A stretch of DNA of 64,000 nt. It comes from Diogma glabrata. Taxonomy: Eukaryota; Arthropoda; Insecta; Diptera; Cylindrotomidae. The notes under the pieces are model-generated. The model was not told the DNA's origin. It saw nothing but the letters and a program-made list of their open reading frames with translations, and did not search any database. Where the stretch lies: contig OY856187.1 in NCBI GenBank assembly GCA_963693315.1, forward strand, positions 390,811,269 to 390,875,268, in the 5' to 3' direction. Each line of letters opens with the position of its first letter. The stretch's first letter is position 1. Both the position numbers and the translations under genes were made by a program. Positions 1-25,500 of this stretch are shown in pieces.

Positions 1-440
1 ATTTTTCCCCAATTGAAAGTCCACAAAAAGAAGCAATAACACCAAACCACTTTATTCGCTTGTCATAAGGAGTTAACGAAGTTTTGACCGAACTAGATGA
101 TACATCAGCAGTCTTAAGGAACAACTACAAAAAAGCTCAGATGATTTCAAACCATTTCTCAAAAAGATGGATAAACTAATATTTACCAGAATTAACGTTA
201 AGATCCAAACGGTATTCAGAGGTTCAAGCACCTAAAATTGGAGATGTCGTTGTCATAGTAGATCCAAGCCACCCAAGATATTGTTAGCCAAAAGGAATCA
301 TTACAGAAGTCAAGAAAGCACCTGATTGAAGAATTCGACAATGTGTTGTGAAAACGAAACTCGGAATCTACACCAAACCTGTTGCAAGGATTGCAATATT
401 AAAAGTCGACTCGCAAGAAGACTCGACCCCGAGGAGAAAT
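1..440 (+). mobile_element. BEL/Pao retrotransposon, 3' end of pol (post-integrase domain)
   Basis: Frame-by-frame translation gives the C-terminal domain that follows integrase in BEL/Pao polyproteins (DUF5641 type). A 'YLPELTLRSK' stretch is followed by 'IGDVVVIVDPSHPRY', a 'KGIITEV' strand and a final 'YTKPVARIAIL' block, in the usual order. The reading is broken by stops near 109, near 285 and around 328, so the copy is dead. The window starts inside it, so the rest of pol lies to the left. The 3' LTR, if present, should start shortly after 440, but its partner is outside the window and no limits can be given. Family assignment is from remembered motif order. Confidence 0.8.
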
Positions 441-1794
441 GTTGCAAATAATTGAATACAACGTAGAAGCCGAATTCCACTTGAACTAAGCGGAATTCCA
501 CTCCTGGCAAAAAATCGAATTCCTTTTAAAAATCATAGAATTCAACCATCATACGAGGCTACGAACTCTACAAACTCTACAAACTTTCAAAATTAAATAA
601 TATAGTCTGCTTTGTAAATTTTCTTTAAAAAATTGAATAGTTTATTCTTTCTTTTGAAATTTGACAACCAAGCAGATAAGACGTTTTCCTCATTAAAATT
701 TGATCAGCACTTGTTTTAAATTATCTCAAAGAGATTGAAAAATTGTATTAAATTAGAGATTCAGTAATTGTCACAACAAACAAAAGATTAAAGAAAGCTG
801 GTTTAACAATCGAGAAAAGTCTCACATTTCAAAATTTGTGAAAGAAAAACTAATGTAAGATAACTATTTCAAACTAATTAATTGATTGTAAATCTGATTG
901 AAAAATGAATTATAGGTTTGAGTACTGCGTTAAAAGACAAGAAACATAAATTGAGTTTTCGTCAAAGCGCATACTACAGACATTTTCCAACACAGCCTTC
1001 TTCAGGAAATTTAGTATATGGAGAGGACTGACTAAGTGAAAATACCACCTCAGATGACACCTTCTCTTGTAGATCAATTCTCCAAAACCTTCGAGAAGAA
1101 GGGCTGGGTTCTCTTCCTGGTAAAAGACAGAATCTACATTCATCTCTTATCTGCACCGCAATATTTTTTAGGTGTTTCCTTAATCTGCAAATTGCAATGT
1201 CCTGTAAGAACAACTGTCAGTAATCTTAGGTTGTACAGATTTAGCCTAGAAGCGCAATGTGCTGCTTTTTTTTGATTGCATTGAGCTAGTTTGTAAATAA
1301 AAAAATTTCACAACAATTCAACAGCTGAACGATGAGATTATAAGGCATACTACTGAGATCAAAGAACAATTATGCAAAGATGTTATCACAAATTTGGTCC
1401 ATGGTTTGGACTATGCTGTGGAAGATTTTGCGAACATTTGGCCCATATTGCCTTTCATCCATAGTTGCCATGTGTCTTATTGAAACATCATTTATTGAAT
1501 TATCTTATCTAACGGTCGGATTTTCATTTTTCATTGATTCTATGAATAAATACTTAACATCAGTGTATTTGTCTCTGTTATGGGTATACATTTGATTTTG
1601 TAGATGCCGTGGATGAGTTTGTTGTCTTTACATATGTTGATTCATTGGTTGAAAAGAATAACATTCGAAAATATTTATTATCGGAATCACACTATAGAAT
1701 ATTAAATATAACAAAAATATTAAAACTAGCTTTAAATGAAATAATTCAAAAATAAAAATTCTTAATATTAAACGACAAAAAGGAAACATTAATT
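441..1794. other. Non-coding, AT-rich; probable LTR/transposon remainder
   Basis: I see no gene. The first part probably includes LTR sequence of the BEL/Pao copy. The short overlapping ORFs on both strands at about 910-1275 resemble no protein I recognise. The segment just before 1795 is the 3' flank of the minus-strand Mcm3 gene. Confidence 0.5.
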
Positions 1795-4428
<2,634 letters not shown>

Positions 4429-4885
4429 TATTATTTTCAGGAAGTTTAAAGAATAATTGTACAAATTAATTTAATAAAATTTACAAAAACTTTAGAAAGT
4501 CATACAAAATAATATGCCTTTTCGATGTGTTAAGGCGCGAATTTATATGGAATGAAGTTACTTCTAATTTATCGATTTCAAACTTCAATTATATGTGCAG
4601 TGTCACCTACTTTGGAATAGGGAAACTATTCAAATTGAACAAATTCGAACTATAAAACTATGTGTTTAATCTGGCAGCCCATATAAATAAATATATAACG
4701 ATAATTTGGTTATAGCATTTTCAAGTTTTTTTTTGTGTCATATTGAGAAAAAACAAAACAAACCAAACGAAGGGAAGCAAAGTAGTCAACATTAAAAAGA
4801 ATTGTAATACTTTAACTATTAAAATTATTCGAATATATAACTGTATACATAAAGTAATAATTGTATATTTTCAGTTTTATTAAAA
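4429..4885. promoter_or_regulatory. Shared divergent promoter region of Mcm3 and Arl6IP1
   Basis: Only 457 bp separate the Mcm3 start codon (minus, 4428) from the Arl6IP1 start codon (plus, 4886), so both core promoters must lie here or in upstream non-coding exons. A 'ttttcag' just before 4875 could be the acceptor of an intron in the Arl6IP1 5' UTR. No clear TATA box is assigned. The E2F-like site is listed separately. Confidence 0.7.
4534..4541. promoter_or_regulatory. E2F/DP-type site GGCGCGAA
   Basis: GGCGCGAA, read on the other strand as TTCGCGCC, fits the E2F consensus TTSSCGC. It lies about 106 bp upstream of the Mcm3 ATG in otherwise very AT-rich DNA. MCM genes are established E2F targets in animals. 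Binding itself is inference. Confidence 0.6.
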
Positions 4886-15320
<10,435 letters not shown>

Positions 15321-15419
15321 ATGTAAACAATTTATACTTTTAAAACGATTTTTGCCAATCTTTTAATAATTTAAAACATAATTGCTCTTAAACGTAAACA
15401 ACAATCGTTATTATTTGAA

Positions 15420-15425
15420 AATAAA
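15420..15425 (+). terminator. Candidate polyadenylation signal of Arl6IP1
   Basis: AATAAA about 100 bp after the Arl6IP1 stop codon, the first on the sense strand. Further AATAAA hexamers follow in this AT-rich 3' flank, so the site used is uncertain. Confidence 0.5.
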
Positions 15426-16590
15426 ATGATCCATGGCTATTAAATTCATATAATTCTAGTAATACTATCAGGTTATCATACCCAAAAATAAATATAAGGT
15501 AAACTCCAATTTTCCCATTGCTCATAGCATGAGAATTTATTGGAAATTTTTATTTCAAAATAGCTTTAGTTATTGTTGAACTAATACTAAGATATTTATT
15601 TAGCTTTCGTTTATTGATATTATTATTATTATTTTAATTTTATATAAGTTTTAAATAATAATAATTAGTAATATTTGATAGTTAAAAATAAATTAATCAA
15701 TCATTCAACTTTTGTGGTGCTGTGACTTTAATTTTGTGTTTTGTTTCTTTGATTTTGTTTGTATTAAAGTTCTTATCAGTTATAAAACTATCCTTTACGT
15801 ATGTAAGGTTTTAATTTAGAGTTTGGCCAAAGACAACTAACATAATCACATACAAATATATTAATTATAAAAAATACATAAGATCGTTTTAAAATTCGAT
15901 TCATGCATATATAACATTTGAGCAGTAAATATTTATTAGAGGTTTCTATATTAGCTATAAATTTTCATTTAAATAATTATAAAATAAAAATAAAATAAGC
16001 TTAATAATTTGTGTATATTTTTTTGTGTTAAAAATTGATTATTGAAATAGGTGACACAGCAATTTGGTTTATTGCATCTAATAATTATCTGCGACTTTGA
16101 GAATCGATATAGGTAGATGCTTAACCTGCTTAAAAATGGGTACGAGTACATTTTTGTTTTAAAACTAATACATAGCGACTTTACCGTTTTCAAAGTCCTT
16201 AACGTGTAACTGATTTACAATAAATAAAGAATAAGAAATTGACATAATTAAAATTTAAAATAAAAAACCTTGTTGCGGTTTATGAAAGTTATGGTTTATG
16301 AATTGGCATGATCAAATTGTGTCAATCAAGCAACCTACTGCTGTTTCGAAGTATCAATATAGCTTTTCAAAAAATTAAAAAAACTAAGTGGTCCATTCTT
16401 TCTAATCATCCTTAAAAGATAAATTAAATAATACATACCCCCAACTAACATGGATAATGTACAAAATCCGGCAATCAATATATATTAGCTAGAACATCCT
16501 TGATTCTTACAACAAATAATTTATATTAAAAATAACATCATACTAATAAATACAAATACAAAAATACGTTGTTGACTAATCTAATTTTTG
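15426..16590. other. Intergenic between convergent Arl6IP1 and Rad17 3' ends
   Basis: Very AT-rich; nothing coding is seen. The minus-strand ORF at 15969-16193 is low-complexity. The segment should contain both 3' UTRs. Confidence 0.5.
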
Positions 16591-19500
16591 CTATTTTGAA
16601 ATTAAGTTAATTATTTTAATATAGGTACGGTAGTCTAACGCAAGCTCTCTATTTGCTACCGGACTTGATAACTTTAACAATTTCTGTTCTTCTATACTAG
16701 ATGTGCTGCAAATATTCAGAAAAAAATTCAGATTATTTTGTGACTTTTTATATAACCAAAGTAATTAAAACAAGATCTGTTCTTACTTAAAATCTACTTT
16801 TCGTTTAGGACCTTTGACTGGTTTCCACCCTGATATTGGTTTTGAATTTAGTACCATGGTTCCCCTTACAGAAATGTTTAATCCATATTTTGCCATTACA
16901 TCTTCCTATTTAAGCAACAAATCAGATTATATAAAAACACTAAAATTAAAAGATGATATTTCTTACTCTATACTCATTAACGTAGACGTCAGCATCGCAC
17001 AATATTTTTGAAACCTCAGCAACATTTTCCAAAACATCAAAATGTTCCAAATAGTTTGCATGAATAAATGAAATAAAATTTGTTGGTTGCGAGGAAAAGG
17101 AATCCGCCAAATCTTCAGGAGAATGTGTTAACACCTTCTCCGATGATTCGTTAGTAATATCTATATTATAAAAAAAATTTGAAATTAATTTGATTTGTGT
17201 TTTATCTTAAATAATATATTTATTTATCTACATTTTGGATTTAACACGCGACCAAGCGCATGCATTAACGTAATAGTTTCATCGCGTCCAATTGATGAAA
17301 ATTTTTTAAATTTAATTACTTTAGTTTTATTATTATTTAAGGTTGTATTTAAATCTGATCGAAGTTTCAGAGCATCTATAAACAAAAATAAAAATTAATA
17401 CATATAACATTAAATAATAAATTTTTGTTACTTTTTTGAGAAGCAAAATGAAGATTCAATACAGCACTTCGAATATCACCTTGTGATGCCACGATTATAC
17501 TATCAATTACATCTTGTGGTTGATTAGAGTAATATTTAGAAAATCCTGGTTGTGACATAATGTAGGAAATACGTTTAAGACCTTTCTTCATAAGTGTAGT
17601 TGATACGGGGTTGAAACTAAAATTAGAATATAATATAAATTAATAAAAAAAATTTAACTACTTGGGACTGGAAGAAAGAACAATATTTTTTAAGATTGAA
17701 ATTTTTAAGGATTGTGCGTAGTTAAAACTACCATCTCTTTCTGGGGGCGAGATGAAGAAGTGAATAAGATGAGAACAAAACACAACGGTAAAAGATGAAT
17801 TTTACGAACAACTACAAGAAAGGATATAAGCGCAAACCGATAAGATCGGCTTGACATCGGTCATGACTCATGAACAAAGTTGTGTTAGATTCAGCTCGTA
17901 ACCACAAAGGAAATAAACTGCTTTAGCAGATGTGTTAAAAATCAGATTTTCAAACGAGGTAGCAAGTTCACACACAAGAAAATACAAAAATACACTTGGA
18001 TATCATCAAATGGAAGAATCAAGAATTGATCATGTACGTCAGAGCAAAACGGGGTGCAGACATACACTACCACCACCAATTGGTAATTGCAATACTCACT
18101 GTAAAATATTACAAAAGGTAAATCAAAGAAAATTCAATACCAATAGATTGAGCGGCAAGAATAAAAACATAAAACTCAAAGAATCACCTATGCTCAATAA
18201 TTCAAGGAACCAAACTAGTACTCTTCCAATATTGTTAAAGAACGAGATCAAATTGAAAAAAAAACAACATAAGGACTGTTACAAATATGCTGGGATTAGT
18301 ACTTGGAGAAAAATTGAAGAGCGTCGTCAATGTGCAACTTTGTCACAACGAAAATCTAAAACTGTTGCTGAGCCGATCAAAACCTACTTGGCACTCCTAC
18401 ATCACCCATCCCCTGGCTGAACGGCGCTTTCATTCTTATTAAGATGTCAAAAAATGTCTCGATTGAAGGGAGAAGAAAAAAAGTCTAAATCGTAACCGCA
18501 TCTTAACGAGCGTCCGACCGAACATCTGTCGATTCTTTTAAGCTTGAGATCTACTAATTTATAGCTAGAAATCGAACATCTTTATATGCGTTTGTATAAC
18601 TTTTTAAAAATAAAAAAATATTCGGTTAAGAGCGAATAAAATTCGCTCCCGTTGGTTTCGTGAACGATAAAGAACAAAATATCAAAAATAATTGACATAA
18701 AGTTGTGTTGTATAATTTTTATATTGAGGAAAAATGAATATTTTCTCGTAAATGTCAATAACAATATATCCTTCTAAATAGTGATGGGTGACAACAGTCA
18801 AATCAATGATCCGTTCTGAATGGATCGTTCATTTGCACTGAACGATTTAAAAACGTCGGTCATCGTTCAATCGGTCACTTGCAAAAAAAACATATATTTA
18901 AGGGACAAATGCGAATAAACAGTTCTATTTTATAAGTCAGGACACATCTCCTAATAAAAAAGCAACAGTTCCCATGAAATCAAGACCATATTACCGAAAA
19001 TGTTACAAAATCTAAAGGTTGTTGTTGTTGTAGCAATGGATGTGGTGTTAATCCTCCGGTTCCATGTCCAGGTTCAGGAACTCTGATATTGCTCTTGGGC
19101 GGTACCATAAATCTTCCTTCGTCAGATTGGTTGAATTTTCAGGACATTTGAATAGGTGGTCAACAGCATGCGGCGTGCCCTCCCATGCGGTACACTTGTC
19201 AATAGTTGTTTAGGATGCGTGGCCAACCCGATCTTAGTTGAGCTAGGATGGATCTGGTGCTACGGGGTAGTAGGACCTCCTCGTGAGCGACTTTTGGTGG
19301 CTTTCTATTTAGAACTCAGTTTGGGACGTAGTTCCTTATAACGTCTTCAACAGCTTTATTATGGAGTGTGTTTACTACTTGGTTGTCTCTAACCTCATGC
19401 AGAAAGCATCTTGCTGTCCTCCTTATGTCTAGGACGATTGTTGATAAGGTGTCGTTACAAGGATGTTGCTCTTTGTGACAGGTCAATAGATATTGTTTGG

Positions 19501-22500
19501 TTACCTTTTCATTATGTTCACGGATTGGCAATATGTTACATTCCTCGTGCAAGTGATCTAGGTCGGCCATCAGATGACATCCGGTTGAGGTTCGCCAGGC
19601 AGCGTTTTGTGTTGTTTTTAGTTTCTTCCACTGAATGTCAGCAACTTGGGGTGTCCATATGTGAGGAGCATAGTTTATAATAGGTCGACCTATTGTTTTA
19701 TACGTTATTATTATTGTATTTTTATCCTAGCCTCATGTACATTTACTGTAGGAATGAGCATATTGTCAATGCAGATGCTTAGTGTTGTTATTTACATTCT
19801 TCGTCCATGTGGTGAAAAGTGTAGAAGTGGACTTTTCAGTAGAAAGTTTCAGTTTTTTTGTTTTGAACCAATTATTTAGAATGTTAAGTTGGTGAGTTGT
19901 TTCAGGTTGTTCCCGGTATCAAGCACCGTGGAATCGTTTGCATATGACGTGATGGTTATTTCTTCTGGTGGAGCAGGCAAACTGCTTAGGTAGAGATTGA
20001 ATAATGAAAGTGAGAGAACTCCACCTCGTGGATGCCTTGTCTTAGGACTCTCATCTTGGACTTACAACTAAGGAAATCGACGTATGTTTGGTTACCTTTG
20101 AGGTAGTTGCACAACCATCGCTTTAGACCTAGCAAATTAGTGTTTAGAATATCATCCAGTAGTGCAGTGTGCGACAATTGTCGAATGCTTATGATAGGTC
20201 GAGTGCAACTAAGATTGTCCTAGCACATGGTTGTTTTTGGTTCAGACCATCACTGATCTGGTTTTGTATTCTGTGAAGCGCGGTGGTTGTACTATATGCT
20301 CTCCGGAAGCCATGTTGGTGTGGCACCAGGTTGCAAAATCTAGTCAGCTGAGGGAGCAGAAGTGCTTTAAACAGTTTTGCGACCGATGAAAGGATGGAGA
20401 ACGGTCTGTAAGATTCTCCCTTTTCTACAGGTTTTAAAATGCGACTAATTCAGGCCATTTTCCAGATATTTGGTATCTGGAGAGTATTTAGAGATTTATT
20501 GAGTGTGGTAGTTCAATCTCTTGGGTTCAATGTCTTTCAACATGATGGCTTAAATGCCGTCGGTTCCTTTAGCTTTTAATGGTTTAATTTATCTTATTGC
20601 ATTCTCAACTTCTGCTTTGAAAAATATGGTATCCTCCAGGTTGTCTGTATTAAGTTTACGCAGATGTCTTAAAACTGATCTGGTTTCTTTCTGATGATTA
20701 CTTTGTTTTTTTGTGAACTCTATGTTAAGTTTGTTTGCGCATTTTCTGTAGTTTTCGGTTGGGATATCAACGAAGGAGTTCATGTAATTATTTTGAGTTT
20801 CTCGAAAATGAGTTAGACCGTTGATGACCTTCCAGAGATTTTAACTTGTGCCAAGGCTTGATTTACTCACTAATTCTTTTCATTTATTTCTTTTATGCTC
20901 CGTTACCAACTTGTCAATTCTCTTATTCAGCTCGAAAACTTTGGAGTCTTTTGGATCTGCCTTGCGAATGTCATCTCTTTGTAAAACAACAAGCGCACGC
21001 GCTTACTGTGAAAAGTTAGGTTTGACTTTTTGAATTCTACCAGCCGACACTGAATTTTTCTTCCCCAGAGAGGGCGTCAAGTGGTAAAAATTGCTTACTG
21101 CATTCAATTTCAGTAAAAGTTGTAAAATTGTCCCAATCTGCTTTGTGAAAATTAATATATGTGTATGTCTTCTTCTCGGATTTTATTTGGTTTATGGAAC
21201 GGCGTAAGGTGATTATAATCGGCACGTGATCTGATCTTAATGCAATTTTTGTTCTTCATTTTGCAATTGCCATTAGTGACATGCTCGTAAGAGAGACATC
21301 TGGAGAAGAGTATGAGTACCCTTGTTGATTGTGGTTCGTTGAGGACTTCAAAGTTGGAGCCATCTATTTGATACATTGCTGATCGCTTCGTGAATCATTA
21401 TTCAGGTGTGAGTGCCATAGATCATCGGTGGGCATTCACATCTCCCGAGAATTAGACAGTCCCACAGAATTGGCCATTTATTTTGCATATAGTTTGTTTG
21501 TTCGATTTAGTTCCAGCAATCACTTCATTGGGTAGCGAAAATCCGAAATCCTACGTCCACATAGTGCTAACTGGGTAACGCTAACAGAATTAGGTTGGTG
21601 TAGTTGAGAGGTGCAGAGTAATTACTGTCTATACTCACCATGGCGAGTCATTGGTGCTATAGAACCAATGCAACTCAAGCGTCGGTTCTCCATATTAAGG
21701 GGCTTGGAGTGGGCCTCTGTCTTGGATCAAGCAGCTCGCTATATAAATGTGCAAAAAGATTGTTTCTGGTGACCTTAAGATGCAGAACGAACCCATTCAC
21801 GAAAATTTGGATTGGGCGAAGGGCTAACCCCGAATTCCGTAAAAAATGGATTTGTTATGAGCTCTGTACACTGACCTCGGATTATCTCGAATTCATCACA
21901 AGAACGACCTTGGAAATTGTACTTGGACTACGATTTAAAAATGGGAACCTGGAACGTGCTAAGCTTTAGAAGACCAACAGATCTTGTAAAACTCACACAC
22001 CAAGTCGATAGCTACACACTGGATATAGAGGCATTACAAGAACTAAGAAGGCCAGGCAGTGGAATCCATGAAACAACGAAAGGAAACACTCTTTACTATT
22101 GCAGTCATCAAAATGGAGGAGAATTTGGAGTTGGCTTTCTCATACACCGTCGCGTGAATCAGCATGTTATCGACTTCTGCCCAATTAACGTTATGCACAC
22201 ACGGTTATGCACACTGAGAATCCGTACGCAAAAATTGAAGACAAAGCAGATGACATTAAAGACCTGTTATTCCTAGAACTCGAAGAAGTCATCAATAACA
22301 TCCCGTGGCTGGCACGATATAAAAGTCGTGGTAGGTGACTTTAATGCTCAAATTGGTAGGAGTGCAGAACTTAAAACACATATCGGCCCTAACAGCTTGC
22401 ATCGTACCAGTAACAATAACGGTTTTTGTAATGAAGCTGTCATTCAAACTTCGTAATTTAGAGTCGCACTACTTTCTCACACGCATTAAATTTAGATTAA

Positions 22501-25500
22501 CAAGAACTTTGTACTTTAATTTTACCCTTTTCCAACACAATTTCTTGCACTCAGTTCGTAATCTTCTTTTTTGCAGAATTTGTTTTCAAGTTTGTTATGA
22601 GTTAGTTGTGCAAACTTTAGTGGGTACAAAACTTAACGAAAGAAAATAACCAAGAAACAAACTTATCGTTTTATTATTGTTTGTAAACGGCCGTTAACTT
22701 ACTATAAATAGACGCCGGCAGATGGCTTCGCTCACTCAGTCTGGATTATCATTCATAATCGAATTGGAATTTTGTGACAATGGTTTGTTGAGATGTCATA
22801 ATAATGATTATAATTTCAATGAGTTGGCAAAAAAATTTATGGGAATGAAAAGTTTAGCTTAAAGCGGGCAATGATAGTAAATTTTTTCTTTTGTGATAGT
22901 GCTAGTTTAAATTTAATTTATAATTTATGTGTAGTAAAATATTCATAGTAAAATTCCAAAACAAAAAAAAAAGATATATAGAAAAAAAAAGAAAATTATT
23001 TGTTGTGCTCGTTGAAAAATTAGATAAAATTAAGATTATGGATTGTGACGAGGTTATTACCGTAAAGTTATTCATTAAGCCGTACATAACCTATCAATGT
23101 TAGGATAGATAAATAATTTTCTTATGATTCCTAATTAACGAGGAAAGTGTTGTTAATAAAATATAAAATTTAAGTTTTTTTTTGATAAGAAAGTAAAATG
23201 AATAAAAACAAAATTGTAAAAATAATAAATTTTCTGTGAACGTTGTGTTATGCATCATTTATTTGGAAAAATCGAATAACCCAGAATTAAAATATTGTTC
23301 GTCATAGTGTGAGACGTAGTTGGTTAAGTTTTTAAATCTAACCGTAAAACCCACCGTAATTTTCCTACCATAATTATTATCGACTACCGTCGGACCGGTT
23401 TATCTTTTGTTACGGGATGTTTGAAGGATAAAACTGGAACAATTAATTTATTAATTAAAAGAAACAGAAATACGGCAGCGGTAATAATATTAAAGTGTCG
23501 GGGAAAGCCAAGTTTTTTTTGTTTTTGTGTTTTCACCCAATCATGGTGGTTCTGTGACACGATGCAGTGATCGTAATTATCATAATATAAACCTGTATCC
23601 AACTGTTTATTTCTGTGCGGTTGTTACTTAACGGTATTACATCGATTACCATTGGTGCAACGATTCGACTTGCATACAACGATATTCAACAGACAACTAT
23701 TTGCTTGAAGTACCGAAGGTCATTTGTTCAATAGCGGGATGACCTCATCTCAATGTTTAAAGTTGATCGTGGATAGGAGATAGATGTAGCTGAGTGTGGA
23801 GATGGGTGAATTCCCGACCAACTATGGGGTGAGTACCGTCTTAGTTATAAATATGGGTGCATGGAGGGGTGGATGTATGCCTGTGGATATCTGTAAGTGT
23901 ATAGAGACGAGTGCATGTGTTTGAGTGTGGGGGTGTTTGCGTGAGTATATTCGGTGAGTATAAGTGTGTGCATGATATCCAATTAAGTATCCGATCTAAC
24001 TTACAACGCAATGAATTATGATTTATATGAAATTAATAAGAATGCTTTGATTAATTATGAAGATGTGCATAAAATGGCATATCATTATTATAATAAAAAT
24101 AATAAAACGTCTTTTAACTTATTAATAAAATTTTTTTTTTACACTCAAATGGAGTTTGGCGACCTAGGAGTTTTTTTTGTTGTTTGTTTACTAAACGAGT
24201 ATGTACCTAAATTATACTACGGTAACAAAACTACAAATACGTATCACCTTTATTCGTATTTATTAAAAGTATCTCCAAATCCTTATAGTATTTGAAATGA
24301 CTTGGGTGATTACCATCAACGCTTTAGTCTTCCATCTGGGTCTCCTTACTGCTTTTGAAATCGTCTAGCGTAAACAATGAATCTCTTACCGCTTATAAAA
24401 ATGCTGTGATCTATTACATGAGAGTGTCAATGGATTCAAATCTTAATTATGATTATCGCTTAGAAAAGTTCTGGGTCTCCTTACTGCTTTTGAAATCGTC
24501 TAGCGTAAACAATGAATCTCTTACCGCTTATAAAAATGCTGTGATCTATTACATGAGAGTGTCAATGGATTCAAATCTTAATTATGATTATCGCTTAGAA
24601 AAGTTATCTTGAATTTTCACTGAAATTTTCGATTCAGAAACTTTGGTGGAGGAAATTTACAAACCTTAATTCCCGCCAACTAACCATTTATTACGTGATA
24701 CAGGGTAAATTTATGCCGAATTATGTGATATACGCATATGCGGATATACATCAAAGTTATGACCGTCCTCACGATTTTACTGAAAAATTTCGGGAACTAT
24801 TATCGCTTGATCGAGAATTATGATAAAAGAATCGGAAAGTGTGACCTACATTCCAGTGGAGAATTTAATTAAAATAAAAGATGTCAATCTAAAGACCCTA
24901 ATCGAAGAAGGACTTAAAATAGTTCTTAGTGATTGGGAAAATGTGGACAAGGTTTCTCATGGAAAATTCTATGAGGAATTATAAATCAAAAATGTAATGT
25001 AACTTTGTGTTCTATTTTATAGATGGTTTTGCTGTTTGGTGTAAACTGAATATAGAGGATGATATGGTAATGGAAACATATCCGTACATTATGAGCTGAT
25101 GGGATCAAAATGTATTTGAATTAAATCATCAGTGTTTTATTCACGACTCCAGCGAACAGTTAAATGTTAAGATGTAGGTATAGGTATTTGTAGGCATGTG
25201 TGTGTGTGTGAGTCTGTGTATGAAGGTGGGAATGTATGAGATGCGAGAGCGTGTGAATGTGTATTAACTTATGGGGCTGGACGTGGTGATCGCAGTTCTT
25301 TGACACGTAAGGGGTCGCCAGAGTCTGTTAAGTCTTGTTTTTTCTTATATCCGCTCTTATTATATGATACGCGTACTAAACCGATATTTGTGCTGGAGCA
25401 GCAGGTATTAATTGTTCGACCCCACTTACTAAAGCTAGTTTGGGGCGTAAAAATCTCACTAGGTGCGCGGCCTGCAGTGCCAATTCATTGATTTATTCAA

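Noticed and set aside
17932..18420. 162-residue plus-strand ORF as a host gene
   Set aside because: Neighbouring frames show RTE endonuclease and linker motifs, so it is a retrotransposon remnant.
18779..18900. hAT-type MITE starting tagtgatggg
   Set aside because: Only one end is convincing; sequence near 27715 shares cggtcgttca-like words but no matching terminus was found.
22700..22745. TATA plus initiator as an LTR promoter
   Set aside because: No pol or gag sequence and no direct long terminal repeats were found in the inserted segment, so the LTR reading is less likely than a viral or unknown promoter.
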